Made by a program: the position numbers and the translations under genes. A stretch of 52,209 bases of DNA from Candidatus Apopatosoma intestinale (lineage in GTDB: Bacteria; Bacillota; Clostridia; Oscillospirales; CAG-272): the NCBI GenBank assembly GCA_003524145.1, contig DODZ01000028.1:53613-105821 (forward strand), given 5' to 3'. Position 1 is the stretch's first letter. The number at the start of each line of letters is the position of its first letter. The notes under the pieces are model-generated. The model saw only the letters and a list, made by a program, of their open reading frames with translations. It made no database searches and was not told the DNA's origin. Below, one piece after another: positions 8,378 to 17,379 of this stretch.

Positions 8378-10213
8378 GTGATAAGAAATGACCTTCGAAA
8401 TGTGGCGATAATTGCTCATGTCGACCACGGCAAGACAACGCTCGTAGATGAAATGCTCCGTCAGGGCGGCATTTACAGAGAAAATCAGGCGACAGAGGAG
8501 CGCGTTATGGACTCCAACGCTCTGGAGCGCGAACGCGGCATCACAATACTCGCAAAGAACACAGCCGTTCACTATAACGGCGTGAAGATAAACATAGTCG
8601 ACACACCCGGACACGCGGATTTCAGCGGCGAGGTGGAACGCATACTGAAAATGGTAAACGGCGTTATTCTTCTCGTTGACGCGGCAGAGGGACCCATGCC
8701 GCAGACGCGCTTTGTGCTTCAGCGCGCGCTTGAGCTCGGTCATCCCGTCATCGTTGTGGTAAACAAGATAGACCGCCCCGATGCTCGTCTCGACGAGGTC
8801 GGCGATGAGATACTGGAGCTTCTGCTCGAGCTGAATGCTTCCGATGAACAGCTCGACGGACCGGTGCTCTGGTGCTCGGGCAGAGCGGGCACAGCTTCCT
8901 TCTCTCCCTATGAGCCGGGCAAAGACCTGAAGCCGCTTTTCGATACGATACTTGATTATATCCCCGCGCCCGAGGGCGACGAAAACGGACCTCTCCAGCT
9001 GCTCGTTTCCTCTATCGACTACAATGATTATGTCGGCAGAATAGGCATAGGCAGAATAGAGCGCGGCGTTATCCGCCAGAATCAGGAAGCCATGATATGC
9101 AATTATCATGACAAGGAGAATCCGCCCAAGAAAACCAAGATAGTCAGCATCAGCCAGATAGACGGTCTGCGCCGCATTCCCGTTACCGAGGCGAAGGTCG
9201 GCGATATCATCTGCTTCTCCGGTGCGGAAAACATCACGATAGGCGATACGGTGACATCCGTCGACTGTCCCGAGCCGCTCGAATTTGTCAAGGTGAGCGA
9301 GCCGACGATAGAAATGACCTTCTCCGTAAACGACAGCCCGTTTGCAGGCAAGGAGGGCAAATATGTCACCTCCCGTCAGCTCCGCGAGCGTCTCTATAAG
9401 GAACTGCTCAAGGATGTTTCGCTCCGCGTTTCCGACGGCGAGACAACAGACTGCTTCAAGGTTGCCGGCAGAGGCGAAATGCACCTCTCCATACTTATAG
9501 AAACAATGCGACGCGAGGGCTTTGAGCTTTGCGTTTCCACGCCGCGCGTGCTATATCACGAGATTGACGGCGTGCGCTGCGAGCCGATGGAGCGCGTGGA
9601 GATAGATGTTCCCGAGGACAGCTGCGGTGCTGTCATGGAAAAGCTCGGTGCGCGCAAGGGCGAGCTTGTCAATATGGCTCCCGTAGGCAGCAGAATGAGA
9701 CTGGAATATGTCATTCCTTCGAGATGCCTTTTCGGCTACAGAAGCGAATTTCTTACAGATACACGCGGCGAGGGCACGATGAATTCCGTTTTCGACGGAT
9801 ATCAGCCCTATAAGGGCGATATCACCCGCCGCTTCACAGGTTCGCTTGTGGCGAGCGAAGCGGGCGAATCCACCTCCTACGGCGTTTTCAATGCGCAGGA
9901 CAGAGGCGTTATGTTCATCAGCAATCAGTGCCCTGTTTATGAGGGCATGATCGTCGGCGAAAACCCGAAATCGGGCGATATCGCTGTAAATGTCTGCAAA
10001 AATAAGCACCTGACGGCGATAAGAAGCTCGGGTGCCGACGAAGCGCTCCGCCTCGTTCCGCCGAGAATAATGAGCCTTGAAGAGGCTATAGAATTTATCG
10101 CGGATGATGAGCTTATCGAGGTCACGCCGAAGAGCATCCGCCTGCGCAAGCGCATTCTTTCAAACGATATGCGTTATAAGCTCGCAGGCAAGATAAAGAA
10201 GGGCGAGATATAA
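8378..10213 (+). CDS. typA: Translational GTPase TypA/BipA
   Basis: A 611-residue ribosome-binding GTPase of normal TypA length. The G domain has AHVDHGKTTL (residues 13-22), RGITI (switch I, about 52), DTPGHADF (about 75) and NKIDRPDAR (about 129); two EF-G-like beta-barrel and alpha-beta domains follow, then the TypA-specific C-terminal domain. TypA acts on 50S subunit assembly and stress adaptation. The start is GTG with AAGGCAGGA upstream; an upstream in-frame alternative is not evident. The stop codon overlaps the tcdA start by one base (TAATG), so the two are coupled. Confidence 0.96.
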   Translation: MIRNDLRNVAIIAHVDHGKTTLVDEMLRQGGIYRENQATEERVMDSNALERERGITILAKNTAVHYNGVKINIVDTPGHADFSGEVERILKMVNGVILLVDAAEGPMPQTRFVLQRALELGHPVIVVVNKIDRPDARLDEVGDEILELLLELNASDEQLDGPVLWCSGRAGTASFSPYEPGKDLKPLFDTILDYIPAPEGDENGPLQLLVSSIDYNDYVGRIGIGRIERGVIRQNQEAMICNYHDKENPPKKTKIVSISQIDGLRRIPVTEAKVGDIICFSGAENITIGDTVTSVDCPEPLEFVKVSEPTIEMTFSVNDSPFAGKEGKYVTSRQLRERLYKELLKDVSLRVSDGETTDCFKVAGRGEMHLSILIETMRREGFELCVSTPRVLYHEIDGVRCEPMERVEIDVPEDSCGAVMEKLGARKGELVNMAPVGSRMRLEYVIPSRCLFGYRSEFLTDTRGEGTMNSVFDGYQPYKGDITRRFTGSLVASEAGESTSYGVFNAQDRGVMFISNQCPVYEGMIVGENPKSGDIAVNVCKNKHLTAIRSSGADEALRLVPPRIMSLEEAIEFIADDELIEVTPKSIRLRKRILSNDMRYKLAGKIKKGEI

Positions 10214-10938
10214 TGGACGAGCGCCGCATAAGAGAGGCTTATCTCATAGGTGACAATGCGCTTGAAAAGCTGAAAAACGCGCGTGTTGCGATTTTCGGCA
10301 TAGGCGGCGTCGGATCATTCTGCGCCGAGGCGCTTGTGCGTATGGGCGTGGGGCATATCACCTTTGCAGATAACGATACCGTTTCCGTTTCAAACATCAA
10401 TCGCCAGCTTGTCGCACTTTCATCTACGATAGGCGAAATGAAAACCGAGGTTATGAAGCGCCGCGCGCTTGATATCGACCCGAATGTCGATATCGAGGTG
10501 CGCAATATGTTCTATCTTCCCGAGACGGCGGACAGCTTTGATATATCGCAATTTGACTGTATCGTCGATGCGATAGATACCGTTTCGGCAAAATTTGAGT
10601 TGATAAGACGCGCGAATGAAGCGGGAATACCGATAGTCAGCTGTATGGGAACGGGTAATAAGTTCCATCCCGAGATGCTGGAGATAACGGATATTTATAA
10701 AACATCCGTATGTCCGCTTGCCAAGGTCATGCGCGGTAAGCTGAGAGCGGCGGGGATAAAAAAGCTCCGCGTGGTCTATTCTAAGGAAGAGCCGCGAAAG
10801 CCGCATGCCGACTATGAAGGGAAGACAGAGCTTCCCGAGAATAAAAGGCAGGTGCCGGGGAGCATATCTTTTGTGCCGCCGACGGCAGGCATGCTCCTTG
10901 CGAGCGAGGTCTTTCACATACTGACAGGAACAAAATAA
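10213..10938 (+). CDS. tcdA: tRNA threonylcarbamoyladenosine dehydratase TcdA
   Basis: A 241-residue E1-like (ThiF/MoeB-fold) ATP-dependent enzyme. The nucleotide loop GIGGVGS is at residues 30-36, followed by DNDTVSVSNINRQ (about 56-68) for Mg-ATP binding, DAIDTVSAK (about 121) and the CPLAKVMR block (about 172) that distinguishes the TcdA/CsdL branch from ThiF and MoeB. It cyclises t6A37 to ct6A in tRNAs that read ANN codons. It lacks the C-terminal zinc cysteine pairs of MoeB-type proteins. It is coupled to typA and followed by a strong terminator. Confidence 0.93.
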   Translation: MDERRIREAYLIGDNALEKLKNARVAIFGIGGVGSFCAEALVRMGVGHITFADNDTVSVSNINRQLVALSSTIGEMKTEVMKRRALDIDPNVDIEVRNMFYLPETADSFDISQFDCIVDAIDTVSAKFELIRRANEAGIPIVSCMGTGNKFHPEMLEITDIYKTSVCPLAKVMRGKLRAAGIKKLRVVYSKEEPRKPHADYEGKTELPENKRQVPGSISFVPPTAGMLLASEVFHILTGTK

Positions 10939-10942
10939 TATG

Positions 10943-10977
10943 AAAAGCGGTTGTCGCTGCGGCGACAACCGCTTTTT
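10943..10977 (+). terminator. Rho-independent terminator after tcdA
   Basis: Perfect 11-bp stem GCGGTTGTCGC / GCGACAACCGC with loop TGCG, flanked by AAAA and TTTTT. It begins 5 bases after the tcdA stop. Confidence 0.93.
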
Positions 10978-11014
10978 GCACGATGTGAGTATAACTTTTG
11001 CCTGCACGATTAAA

Positions 11015-11049
11015 ATTTTCGCCTCCCTTTACACAAGGGAGGCGAAAAT
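11015..11049 (-). terminator. Perfect 15-bp hairpin downstream of the LRR gene
   Basis: Arms ATTTTCGCCTCCCTT (11015-11029) and AAGGGAGGCGAAAAT (11035-11049) pair perfectly with a 5-base loop. Read leftwards the stem ends in AAAATTTTAATC, a modest U-run, so it may terminate the LRR transcript about 135 bases after its stop codon. It could instead be a small palindromic repeat element. Confidence 0.55.
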
Positions 11050-11100
11050 AGTTATTGTCGCATTTACTGCTGTGGCGCAAATATTCAAGTGTCAGACTTT

Positions 11101-11208
11101 TCAGAGAGTTTTCAGCCTGCCGGTAGCATTGAGCAAGCCATCGGATTTACCGGTGGTTATGACGGCGGAAGGCTTCAGCTTTATTATTTTGCTTTCAGGG
11201 GACTCCAT
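11101..11208 (-). other. Possible out-of-frame C-terminal extension of the LRR gene (35 codons)
   Basis: A 35-residue open frame (MESPESKIIKLK...) overlaps the last 8 codons of the LRR gene in the -1 frame and continues to a TGA at 11101. Its codons look like the rest of the window and the peptide is hydrophilic and protein-like (for example GKSDGLLNATGR). One extra C in the CCCC run (11198-11201) would fuse it to the LRR protein, adding about 31 residues. It has no ribosome site of its own. This is inference; a chance frame is possible. Confidence 0.3.
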
Positions 11209-13607
11209 GTGTAATACTCGCGCTTTGAAAACTGCTCGGCAAACGAGCCTGCGATTCCTTTTACGGTGAGGTAGCGGAAGCGATAAGCCGTTGTTTCATT
11301 ACCGGAGGAATCTTTTCCGGTAACCTTGTAAACGAATGCCTTGGTCGAGATTATTTCTACGCTTTCGGGAAGCGTGACGGATTTTATAAGATATTTGTTG
11401 AAGAATTTGAAATCATGGATCCTCTTTACCGTATCGGGGAAAACGATATCGGAAGCCATACCGTTGTACTGAACAAGGATTCCGTCGCCCGCAACTATGA
11501 AGTCATCCTTATTATCTTTGAGCCACGGTGTCTCATAGAAAGCATTTTCACCGATATAAGCGGTATTTTTCGGAATTGAGATATCTGCAAGACGCCTGCA
11601 CTCATAAAAGGCATAGTCCGCAATGATACGCAGGCTCTCGGGCAAGGAGATGCTTGTCAGCTTATTGCACTGATAGAAAACATTTGAGCCGATATATGAG
11701 AGATTACCTGCCTCAAAAACTACGCTTGAAAGTGCTCCGCATTCGGCAAAGGCACCGTCCTCTATGCGTTCTATGCGGGCGGGAATTGTTACGCTCTCGA
11801 TAGAATCGCAGGAACGGTAAGCAAATGCGGGGACAGAGGTATTTTCACTGCCGAGCACAAAATCGCGAAGATTTCGGCAACCGCTGAAAGCAAATCGGGA
11901 AATCTTGCGAAGCTCGGAGAATTTCGGTACATTCACAAGAGAGGTACAGCCGGAAAAAGCGGACTGACCTATCGCCGTGATGCTGTCTGCGAGCACAACC
12001 TCGGTGAGCTTTGTGCAGTTTTCAAATGTGTTTGCGGGGATCTCCTCTATTTCACAGAGAAGCTTGACCAGTGTTACATTTGTGTCGAAAAGTATGCCTC
12101 TGCCGAGTGATTTTACAGTCGACGGGACAGTGAACGACGTGAAGCTGTCGCAATTGCCGAAAGCATAGTTGCCTATAGATACAAGCGTCGCGGGGATAGT
12201 GAAATCAGCGAGCTTATTGCAGTTATAGAGTGCATATGCGCCGATGGATTCAAGATTCGGCGATACGGTGATATCGGAAAGAGCGATACAACCCGAGAAA
12301 ATATATGCGGGAAGATTCTTTGCCGCAGAAATGTCGGCTTTTACCAGCGCAGAGCATGAAGCAAAAGCAAATAAGCCTATCTCGGGTGTATTCCGGAATG
12401 ATATTTCCGTAAGAGAGGTGCAGGAGCTGAAGGCATACGCGCCTATTTTACGGAGCGCCGGATAAGAAACTATTTTTGTGAGCGCATTGCAGTTATAAAA
12501 GGCAAACTGAGAAATCTCGGTGATGCCCTCGGGAAGCTCAATCTCGGCGAGCAGCTTGCAACCGTCGAATGTGCCTATCGGAACAACTGTCATGTCGGAT
12601 GGCAGGGTAGCCTTCTTGAGATAGGGGCAATTTTTAAAAACGGAAATTCCGAGTGAAACGCCTGTGGGAAGCTCAATCCCGGCAAGAGGAGTTGAGCAGA
12701 AGGCGAAGCTCTCTATCGCTTTAAGCGAGGAAGGAAGCTTCATCTCTGTTATGCCGGAGGCATAGAATGCACTGCCGCCGATGGAGGTAACCCCCTCGGG
12801 AAGATTTATCTTTTTGAGCACGGCGCCGGTAAAGGCACCCTCACCGATATTTTTCACGCCTGCGGGAACGGTATATTCGCTGCTTTCAATGCGCTTGCCC
12901 ATGGGATAAAAGATCAGCTTTTCCATATCGCGCGAAAATAGCACGCCGTCTGCCGAGATGTAAGCTGTATTTGCAGAGCTTACCTCAAAGGCATTTACCT
13001 TGCTGCAGCCGGCGAATGCGCCGTAACCGATATCGGTAAGCGACGCGGGGATGACTACCGAAAAGGAATCTGCGCCTGTTCCGCAGTTATAGAAGGCATG
13101 GGAACCGAGCGACGAGAGAGAGGAAAGTCCGGATATATCAAAGACAAGGGCGGAGCAGCCGGAGAAGGCACCGTCCCCTATTGCTTTCAGAGTAGAAGGA
13201 AAGGCGAGACTTTTCAGTGCCGTACAGCCGTAAAAGGCATCGGAGGCTATCGTTTCGAGTCCGTCCTTTACGAAGCGTACGCTCTCCAGCTTCGTACAGC
13301 CGGCAAAAGCACCTTTTCCGATGGTCTTTACATTGCCTGATAATTCTATCTCGGCAACGGACGTATTGCCTGCGAAGGCACCGGCACCGATGGCGACTAC
13401 GGTATATCTGCCGTCTATCTTATTTATCGATACAGAGGTCTCTTTTCCCTTATAGGCGGTGATGGTAGCCCTCTTGTTGCTGTCAAGCGTGAACTCATAG
13501 AGACTGTTTGTGCTGGTCTGCGTATCATCCGCAAAGAGCGGGGATATACAGCAGATGAGCATGAGAGCGATGAGTATTATTGCTGAAAAGCCGATAGTTT
13601 TTTTCAT
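11184..13607 (-). CDS. Large secreted leucine-rich repeat protein (LRR_5, BspA-like)
   Basis: An 807-residue extracellular protein. A signal peptide (residues 1-26, KK then a long hydrophobic core, likely cleaved after FADD region) precedes a run of about 25 or more LRR_5 units built on the pattern I..gAF.gC..L..i.lP..v..Ig, covering about residues 45-780. This is the BspA / Treponema TpLRR type found on gut and oral bacteria, usually linked to adhesion or protein binding. No LPXTG, S-layer homology or transmembrane anchor is seen at the C-terminus, so it is either released or attached through partners. Ribosome site GAAAGG; own promoter at 13654-13682. The C-terminal end may be altered by a frameshift (see 11101-11208). 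Confidence 0.92.
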   Translation of the reverse strand: MKKTIGFSAIILIALMLICCISPLFADDTQTSTNSLYEFTLDSNKRATITAYKGKETSVSINKIDGRYTVVAIGAGAFAGNTSVAEIELSGNVKTIGKGAFAGCTKLESVRFVKDGLETIASDAFYGCTALKSLAFPSTLKAIGDGAFSGCSALVFDISGLSSLSSLGSHAFYNCGTGADSFSVVIPASLTDIGYGAFAGCSKVNAFEVSSANTAYISADGVLFSRDMEKLIFYPMGKRIESSEYTVPAGVKNIGEGAFTGAVLKKINLPEGVTSIGGSAFYASGITEMKLPSSLKAIESFAFCSTPLAGIELPTGVSLGISVFKNCPYLKKATLPSDMTVVPIGTFDGCKLLAEIELPEGITEISQFAFYNCNALTKIVSYPALRKIGAYAFSSCTSLTEISFRNTPEIGLFAFASCSALVKADISAAKNLPAYIFSGCIALSDITVSPNLESIGAYALYNCNKLADFTIPATLVSIGNYAFGNCDSFTSFTVPSTVKSLGRGILFDTNVTLVKLLCEIEEIPANTFENCTKLTEVVLADSITAIGQSAFSGCTSLVNVPKFSELRKISRFAFSGCRNLRDFVLGSENTSVPAFAYRSCDSIESVTIPARIERIEDGAFAECGALSSVVFEAGNLSYIGSNVFYQCNKLTSISLPESLRIIADYAFYECRRLADISIPKNTAYIGENAFYETPWLKDNKDDFIVAGDGILVQYNGMASDIVFPDTVKRIHDFKFFNKYLIKSVTLPESVEIISTKAFVYKVTGKDSSGNETTAYRFRYLTVKGIAGSFAEQFSKREYYTWSPLKAK

Positions 13608-13653
13608 TGCTTTTTTGCCTTTCGTAATTTACTTTTGAAAAATAGTTAAATAT

Positions 13654-13682
13654 ATAATATCATAAAATCCCGCGTTTTTCAA
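13654..13682 (-). promoter_or_regulatory. Promoter of the LRR protein gene
   Basis: Minus strand: -35 TTGAAA (13677-13682), 17-base spacer, -10 TATTAT (13654-13659), with a leader of about 40 bases before the start codon. Confidence 0.6.
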
Positions 13683-13717
13683 GTACCCAAAGCAGATTAT
13701 ATGTTTATAAATTGTAA

Positions 13718-14071
13718 CTATTGTCTTTTTGCGGCGAAAAATGTCTTTATCCCGCAAAGGGTGATAAGTGCGCCGAATATCTTTTCAAGCAGTGTCACAT
13801 CGACATTTCTGACTACGGCAAAGCCGAGAAAAGCGCCGCAGAAGCCGGAAATGCCGCATATAAGCACCGTCTGAAGGCGCAGCTTCCGCCGCAAAATGTG
13901 GATGACGGCGGCGCACGCGGAGGACACGGTAAAGAATATCAGATTTATGCCTTGTGAAGTGACCTGAGGGATATTTCTGACAAGGCGAAGATAGAGTATC
14001 AGCAGACCTCCGCCGCCGACGCCGGTTGCGGAAAGTGCCGCGGTGAGAAATGCGGCGAGAAAATCAAGCAT
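13718..14071 (-). CDS. Half-size TauE/SafE-type permease subunit (second gene)
   Basis: A 117-residue membrane protein with about four hydrophobic segments and the TSUP signature TGVGGGGLLILYL (residues 16-28) followed by SQGINLIFFTVSSACA. Typical TauE/SafE (TSUP) transporters are about 250 residues with two homologous halves; this is one half only. It lies 9 bases after another half-size TSUP gene, with an AGGAGG ribosome site, so the two probably form one heteromeric transporter for an anion such as a sulfonate, sulfite or organic acid. The substrate is not readable from the sequence. Confidence 0.85.
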   Translation of the reverse strand: MLDFLAAFLTAALSATGVGGGGLLILYLRLVRNIPQVTSQGINLIFFTVSSACAAVIHILRRKLRLQTVLICGISGFCGAFLGFAVVRNVDVTLLEKIFGALITLCGIKTFFAAKRQ

Positions 14072-14080
14072 GCGAGCCTC

Positions 14081-14476
14081 CTATCTGCGAAAAATCAGGG
14101 ATATGCCGCCATAGACCATGATGGCGGCAAAAATTTTTTTGAGCAGAGAAGCTTTTATATACGAGAGGGCGAAAGCACCCGCGATACCGCCCATGACGGC
14201 GGGAAGCATATAGGGAAGAGCGTCGGAAAGAGAAAAAGCTCCCGACGAGAAATACAGAAAGACAGACGAAAGCGACATGATGAGTACGCTTATAACAGTC
14301 ATTGCGAAGATATCCTTTGCATCATATTCGTCGCTTTGCGCATACAAACGAGAGAGTATAAAATATATGACTATACCTCCGCCCATGCCGAAAAGTCCGT
14401 TTATCGCGCCCGCGGCAAGCGAACCGAGCAAAAGAGGAAGCATTTTAAAGAGGCTTTTTCCGAGCTTTGTTATCAT
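14081..14476 (-). CDS. Half-size TauE/SafE-type permease subunit (first gene)
   Basis: A 131-residue membrane protein with about four hydrophobic segments and the TSUP motif INGLFGMGGGIVIYF (residues 25-39), aligning with the motif in the next gene. It ends with YGGISLIF, the usual end of a TSUP half-domain. It is the promoter-proximal gene of the two-gene unit. The start at 14476 has only a weak ribosome site (ACGGACTGA), so a slightly internal start (MLPLL, residue 12) cannot be excluded. Divergently oriented from ftsK. Confidence 0.83.
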   Translation of the reverse strand: MITKLGKSLFKMLPLLLGSLAAGAINGLFGMGGGIVIYFILSRLYAQSDEYDAKDIFAMTVISVLIMSLSSVFLYFSSGAFSLSDALPYMLPAVMGGIAGAFALSYIKASLLKKIFAAIMVYGGISLIFRR

Positions 14477-14511
14477 ATTTCAGTCCGTTTCTTAATATTT
14501 TTATTTTATTA

Positions 14512-14540
14512 TTGTAATTTATAATATTTTGTGCTATAAT
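14512..14540 (+). promoter_or_regulatory. ftsK operon promoter
   Basis: TTGTAA (14512-14517), 17-base spacer, TATAAT (14535-14540). The leader is about 110 bases and includes a small hairpin TGCC/GGCA near 14618-14629. Confidence 0.6.
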
Positions 14541-14655
14541 TATCCTGTTATACTATATATTGCGAAAGTCCGCCCGATTATCGCGGCGGTAATCATATGA
14601 ATTTTCAATCTCATATTGCCTTACGGCAAACGATTTTATGCAAGGAAGGTAAAAA

Positions 14656-17358
14656 ATGGCTGTAAACAAGAAAAAGAAGCAGGCTGCGCAAGAGGATGAT
14701 TTCTTTGAATATGACGATGCTTTCACCATAAATGAGGAGGATATCTCCGGCGCACGGCGCAGAAGCGACCGCAAGCGCGGTAACGATACCGGACGCGGCG
14801 CAGAGCGCGGCTCCGAAGCAAAAAAAGACGGTGCCTCGGCGCACGGCGCTTCCGATAAAGGAACGCGTGGGGAAGACCGCACAAAAGCCGATGCGGAAAA
14901 ACCGAAGAAACGGAAAAAGCCCGCAAATCCGTCATCTGTCGGAAATCAGATAATGATAGCCGTGATGGCGGCACTGGCGATATTTGTAGGTGTTTGCTTT
15001 GCCGCGGCGGAGAAGGTCGGAGTCATAGGCGGATTTATTTCCGAGTTTCTGCCCGGAACATTCGGCGGAGCGGCACTTCTTATTCCTTTCATGCTCCTCA
15101 TCCATGCGCTCTATTGGAAGCGCGATACGGCATCTGGACTGCGCCTTTTCAGGCTGATGTTCTCCTTTGCCGTGACAGTGATTTTTTCGTCACTGCTCCA
15201 TGTTATCTTCATTGCCACCGGTTCCTTTACGGTAGGCGAAAAGATGAGCGTGCTGCTGAAGGATTTCTATCTGCAGGGTATATATTACAAGGGCGGCGGT
15301 GTCGTCGGAGGATTGCTCGGCACGCTCGGCGTGCGCGGTCTCGGCGTTCCCGGAGCGCTCATTTTCTCGATACTTTTTCTCGTGATAGCCGTGATACTTT
15401 TCCTCGGGTATACGCCGGGCATAGTATGGCGCAGAACCGTATTTTATATCATGCGTGGTATAGAAAAGAAAAAAGCGGAAAAGCGTGAAAAGAGGGAGCG
15501 CGAAGATAAGGCGAGAAGCGAGGAAGAGGCGGCAAAAGCCGCAGGCACCGCACTTGTAGTCCGCAAGGGCGGTATCGGAGAGGATATCCTCAGCGGAAAC
15601 GGCATAACGGACGAGCCGGAGAAGGAGCCATACGATTTCTTCTCTTCCGGGACAGAGTCTGCGCCTGCGGCGCAGGATGAACGTGAGCCGATAGCAGAGA
15701 ATATAATGCCTGTCAGGCGCACGAAGATAAAAAAGCAAGAAAAGCCGAAAAACGATGTGCCCTCGGTTATCCTTGCGGGAGCGAACGGCGAGCCGGCTAT
15801 CATTCCGGAGGAACCGCCGGTCCCCGAATATCAGTTTCCGCCGATAGATCTGCTCGTCTACAAGGAGCAGACGGGCGGAGACGCGCAGAGCGAAATGACG
15901 GCAAATGCGCAGAAGATTGTTTCCACGCTCGGCGATTTCAATATAAGAACAAGAGTAATCGGCATTTCCCGTGGTCCCGCCGTTACGCGCTATGAGATAG
16001 CGCCGGAATCGGGAACAAAGGTTGCTGCCATAATTAACAGAGCGGATGATATTTCACTGAGCCTTGCTTCAGCCGTTCGTATTTCGGGTGTTATCCCGGG
16101 CAAGAGCGCCATCGGTATAGAGGTGCCGAACAAGAATGTTTCGACGGTGTATCTGCGCACGCTTATCGACAGCGACGAATTCAGAAACGCAAAAAGCAAG
16201 GTGACTGCCGCGCTCGGCATAGACATCACGGGCAGGAATATACTTTTTGATATAGCGAAAATGCCGCATCTGCTTATCGCGGGTGCTACCGGCATGGGTA
16301 AATCCGTGTGTATGAATTCACTTATCATCAGTATTCTCTATAAGGCAAAGCCCGACGAGGTGAAGTTTATCTTCATCGACCCGAAAAAGGTTGAATTCAA
16401 TATGTATAACGGAATACCGCATCTGCTTGTGCCCGTTGTTTTTGACCCGAAGAAGGCAGCAGGCGCCCTCCACTGGGCTGTGACCGAGATGGAGCGCAGA
16501 TATGATATTCTCGAAGCTACGGGCAAGCGCAATCTCACGCAGTACAACGAGGCGATAAAGGACGATCCGACGGCGGAAAAACTGCCGCAGATAGTTATTT
16601 TCATAGATGAGCTTGCGGATCTGATGCTCACGGCACCCGATGATGTGGAAACCTCCATCAACCGTATCGCGGCAAAGGCGCGTGCGGCAGGTATGCATCT
16701 GATAATCGGCACACAGCGTCCTTCCGTCGATGTCATCACGGGTACAATAAAGGCAAATATCCCCTCACGTATCGCCTGCACGGTTTCCTCCATGCAGGAC
16801 TCGAGAACGATACTTGATATGGGCGGCGCGGAAAAGCTGATAGGGCGCGGTGATATGCTCTTCTCACCTGTCGGCTCCATGTCACCTACGAGAGTGCAGG
16901 GCGCATATGTTGACGAGCCCGAGATACTGAAGATAGTTGATTTCTTAAAGAATCAGGAATGCTTCGAAAACAACGAGACCTACAGCCGCGAGATAAGCGA
17001 AAAGATAGAAAAAGAAGCGGCGCGTTGCGGTCAGAAGAAGGGAAGCGGGGCGGGACTTGCCGCGGCTTCCTCCGACGGAGACGGCGACGACAAGGCTGAC
17101 CCGATGCTCGACAGCGCGATAAAGCTTGCCATAGAGAGCGGCAAGATATCTACCTCACTTATCCAGCGCAAGCTTTCGCTCGGCTTCGGCAGAGCGGCAA
17201 AGCTTATAGATATCATGGAGCAGAAAGGCATCGTCAGTGCGCCTGACGGGCAAAAGCCGAGAACTGTTCTTATCACGTATGACCAGTATCTGGAAATGGG
17301 CATGCAAAATCCGCCTTCTCAGTCAGATGAGAGCGGAGCGGGCGACGAACCATGGTGA
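14656..17358 (+). CDS. ftsK: FtsK/SpoIIIE-family DNA translocase
   Basis: A 900-residue DNA pump. A charged, low-complexity N-terminus (1-95) is followed by four transmembrane helices (about 97-265), a hydrophilic linker, the alpha domain, and the beta motor domain with Walker A GATGMGKSV (about 541-549) and Walker B IVIFIDEL (about 643-650). The C-terminal gamma winged-helix domain (about 815-885, with DSAIKLAIESGKISTS and LIDIMEQKGIV) recognises oriented chromosome motifs. It translocates DNA through the division or sporulation septum. Whether it is the vegetative or the sporulation paralogue cannot be told here. Ribosome site AAGGAAGG. First gene of the run ftsK-tmk-DJ1-FTHF ligase-CPBP-mltG-U32. 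Confidence 0.95.
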   Translation: MAVNKKKKQAAQEDDFFEYDDAFTINEEDISGARRRSDRKRGNDTGRGAERGSEAKKDGASAHGASDKGTRGEDRTKADAEKPKKRKKPANPSSVGNQIMIAVMAALAIFVGVCFAAAEKVGVIGGFISEFLPGTFGGAALLIPFMLLIHALYWKRDTASGLRLFRLMFSFAVTVIFSSLLHVIFIATGSFTVGEKMSVLLKDFYLQGIYYKGGGVVGGLLGTLGVRGLGVPGALIFSILFLVIAVILFLGYTPGIVWRRTVFYIMRGIEKKKAEKREKREREDKARSEEEAAKAAGTALVVRKGGIGEDILSGNGITDEPEKEPYDFFSSGTESAPAAQDEREPIAENIMPVRRTKIKKQEKPKNDVPSVILAGANGEPAIIPEEPPVPEYQFPPIDLLVYKEQTGGDAQSEMTANAQKIVSTLGDFNIRTRVIGISRGPAVTRYEIAPESGTKVAAIINRADDISLSLASAVRISGVIPGKSAIGIEVPNKNVSTVYLRTLIDSDEFRNAKSKVTAALGIDITGRNILFDIAKMPHLLIAGATGMGKSVCMNSLIISILYKAKPDEVKFIFIDPKKVEFNMYNGIPHLLVPVVFDPKKAAGALHWAVTEMERRYDILEATGKRNLTQYNEAIKDDPTAEKLPQIVIFIDELADLMLTAPDDVETSINRIAAKARAAGMHLIIGTQRPSVDVITGTIKANIPSRIACTVSSMQDSRTILDMGGAEKLIGRGDMLFSPVGSMSPTRVQGAYVDEPEILKIVDFLKNQECFENNETYSREISEKIEKEAARCGQKKGSGAGLAAASSDGDGDDKADPMLDSAIKLAIESGKISTSLIQRKLSLGFGRAAKLIDIMEQKGIVSAPDGQKPRTVLITYDQYLEMGMQNPPSQSDESGAGDEPW

Positions 17359-17379
17359 TACTTCGGGAGGTAAAGATTT

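Noticed and set aside
8321..9484. 387-codon minus-strand open frame
   Set aside because: Antisense of typA and covers its promoter; no family resemblance.
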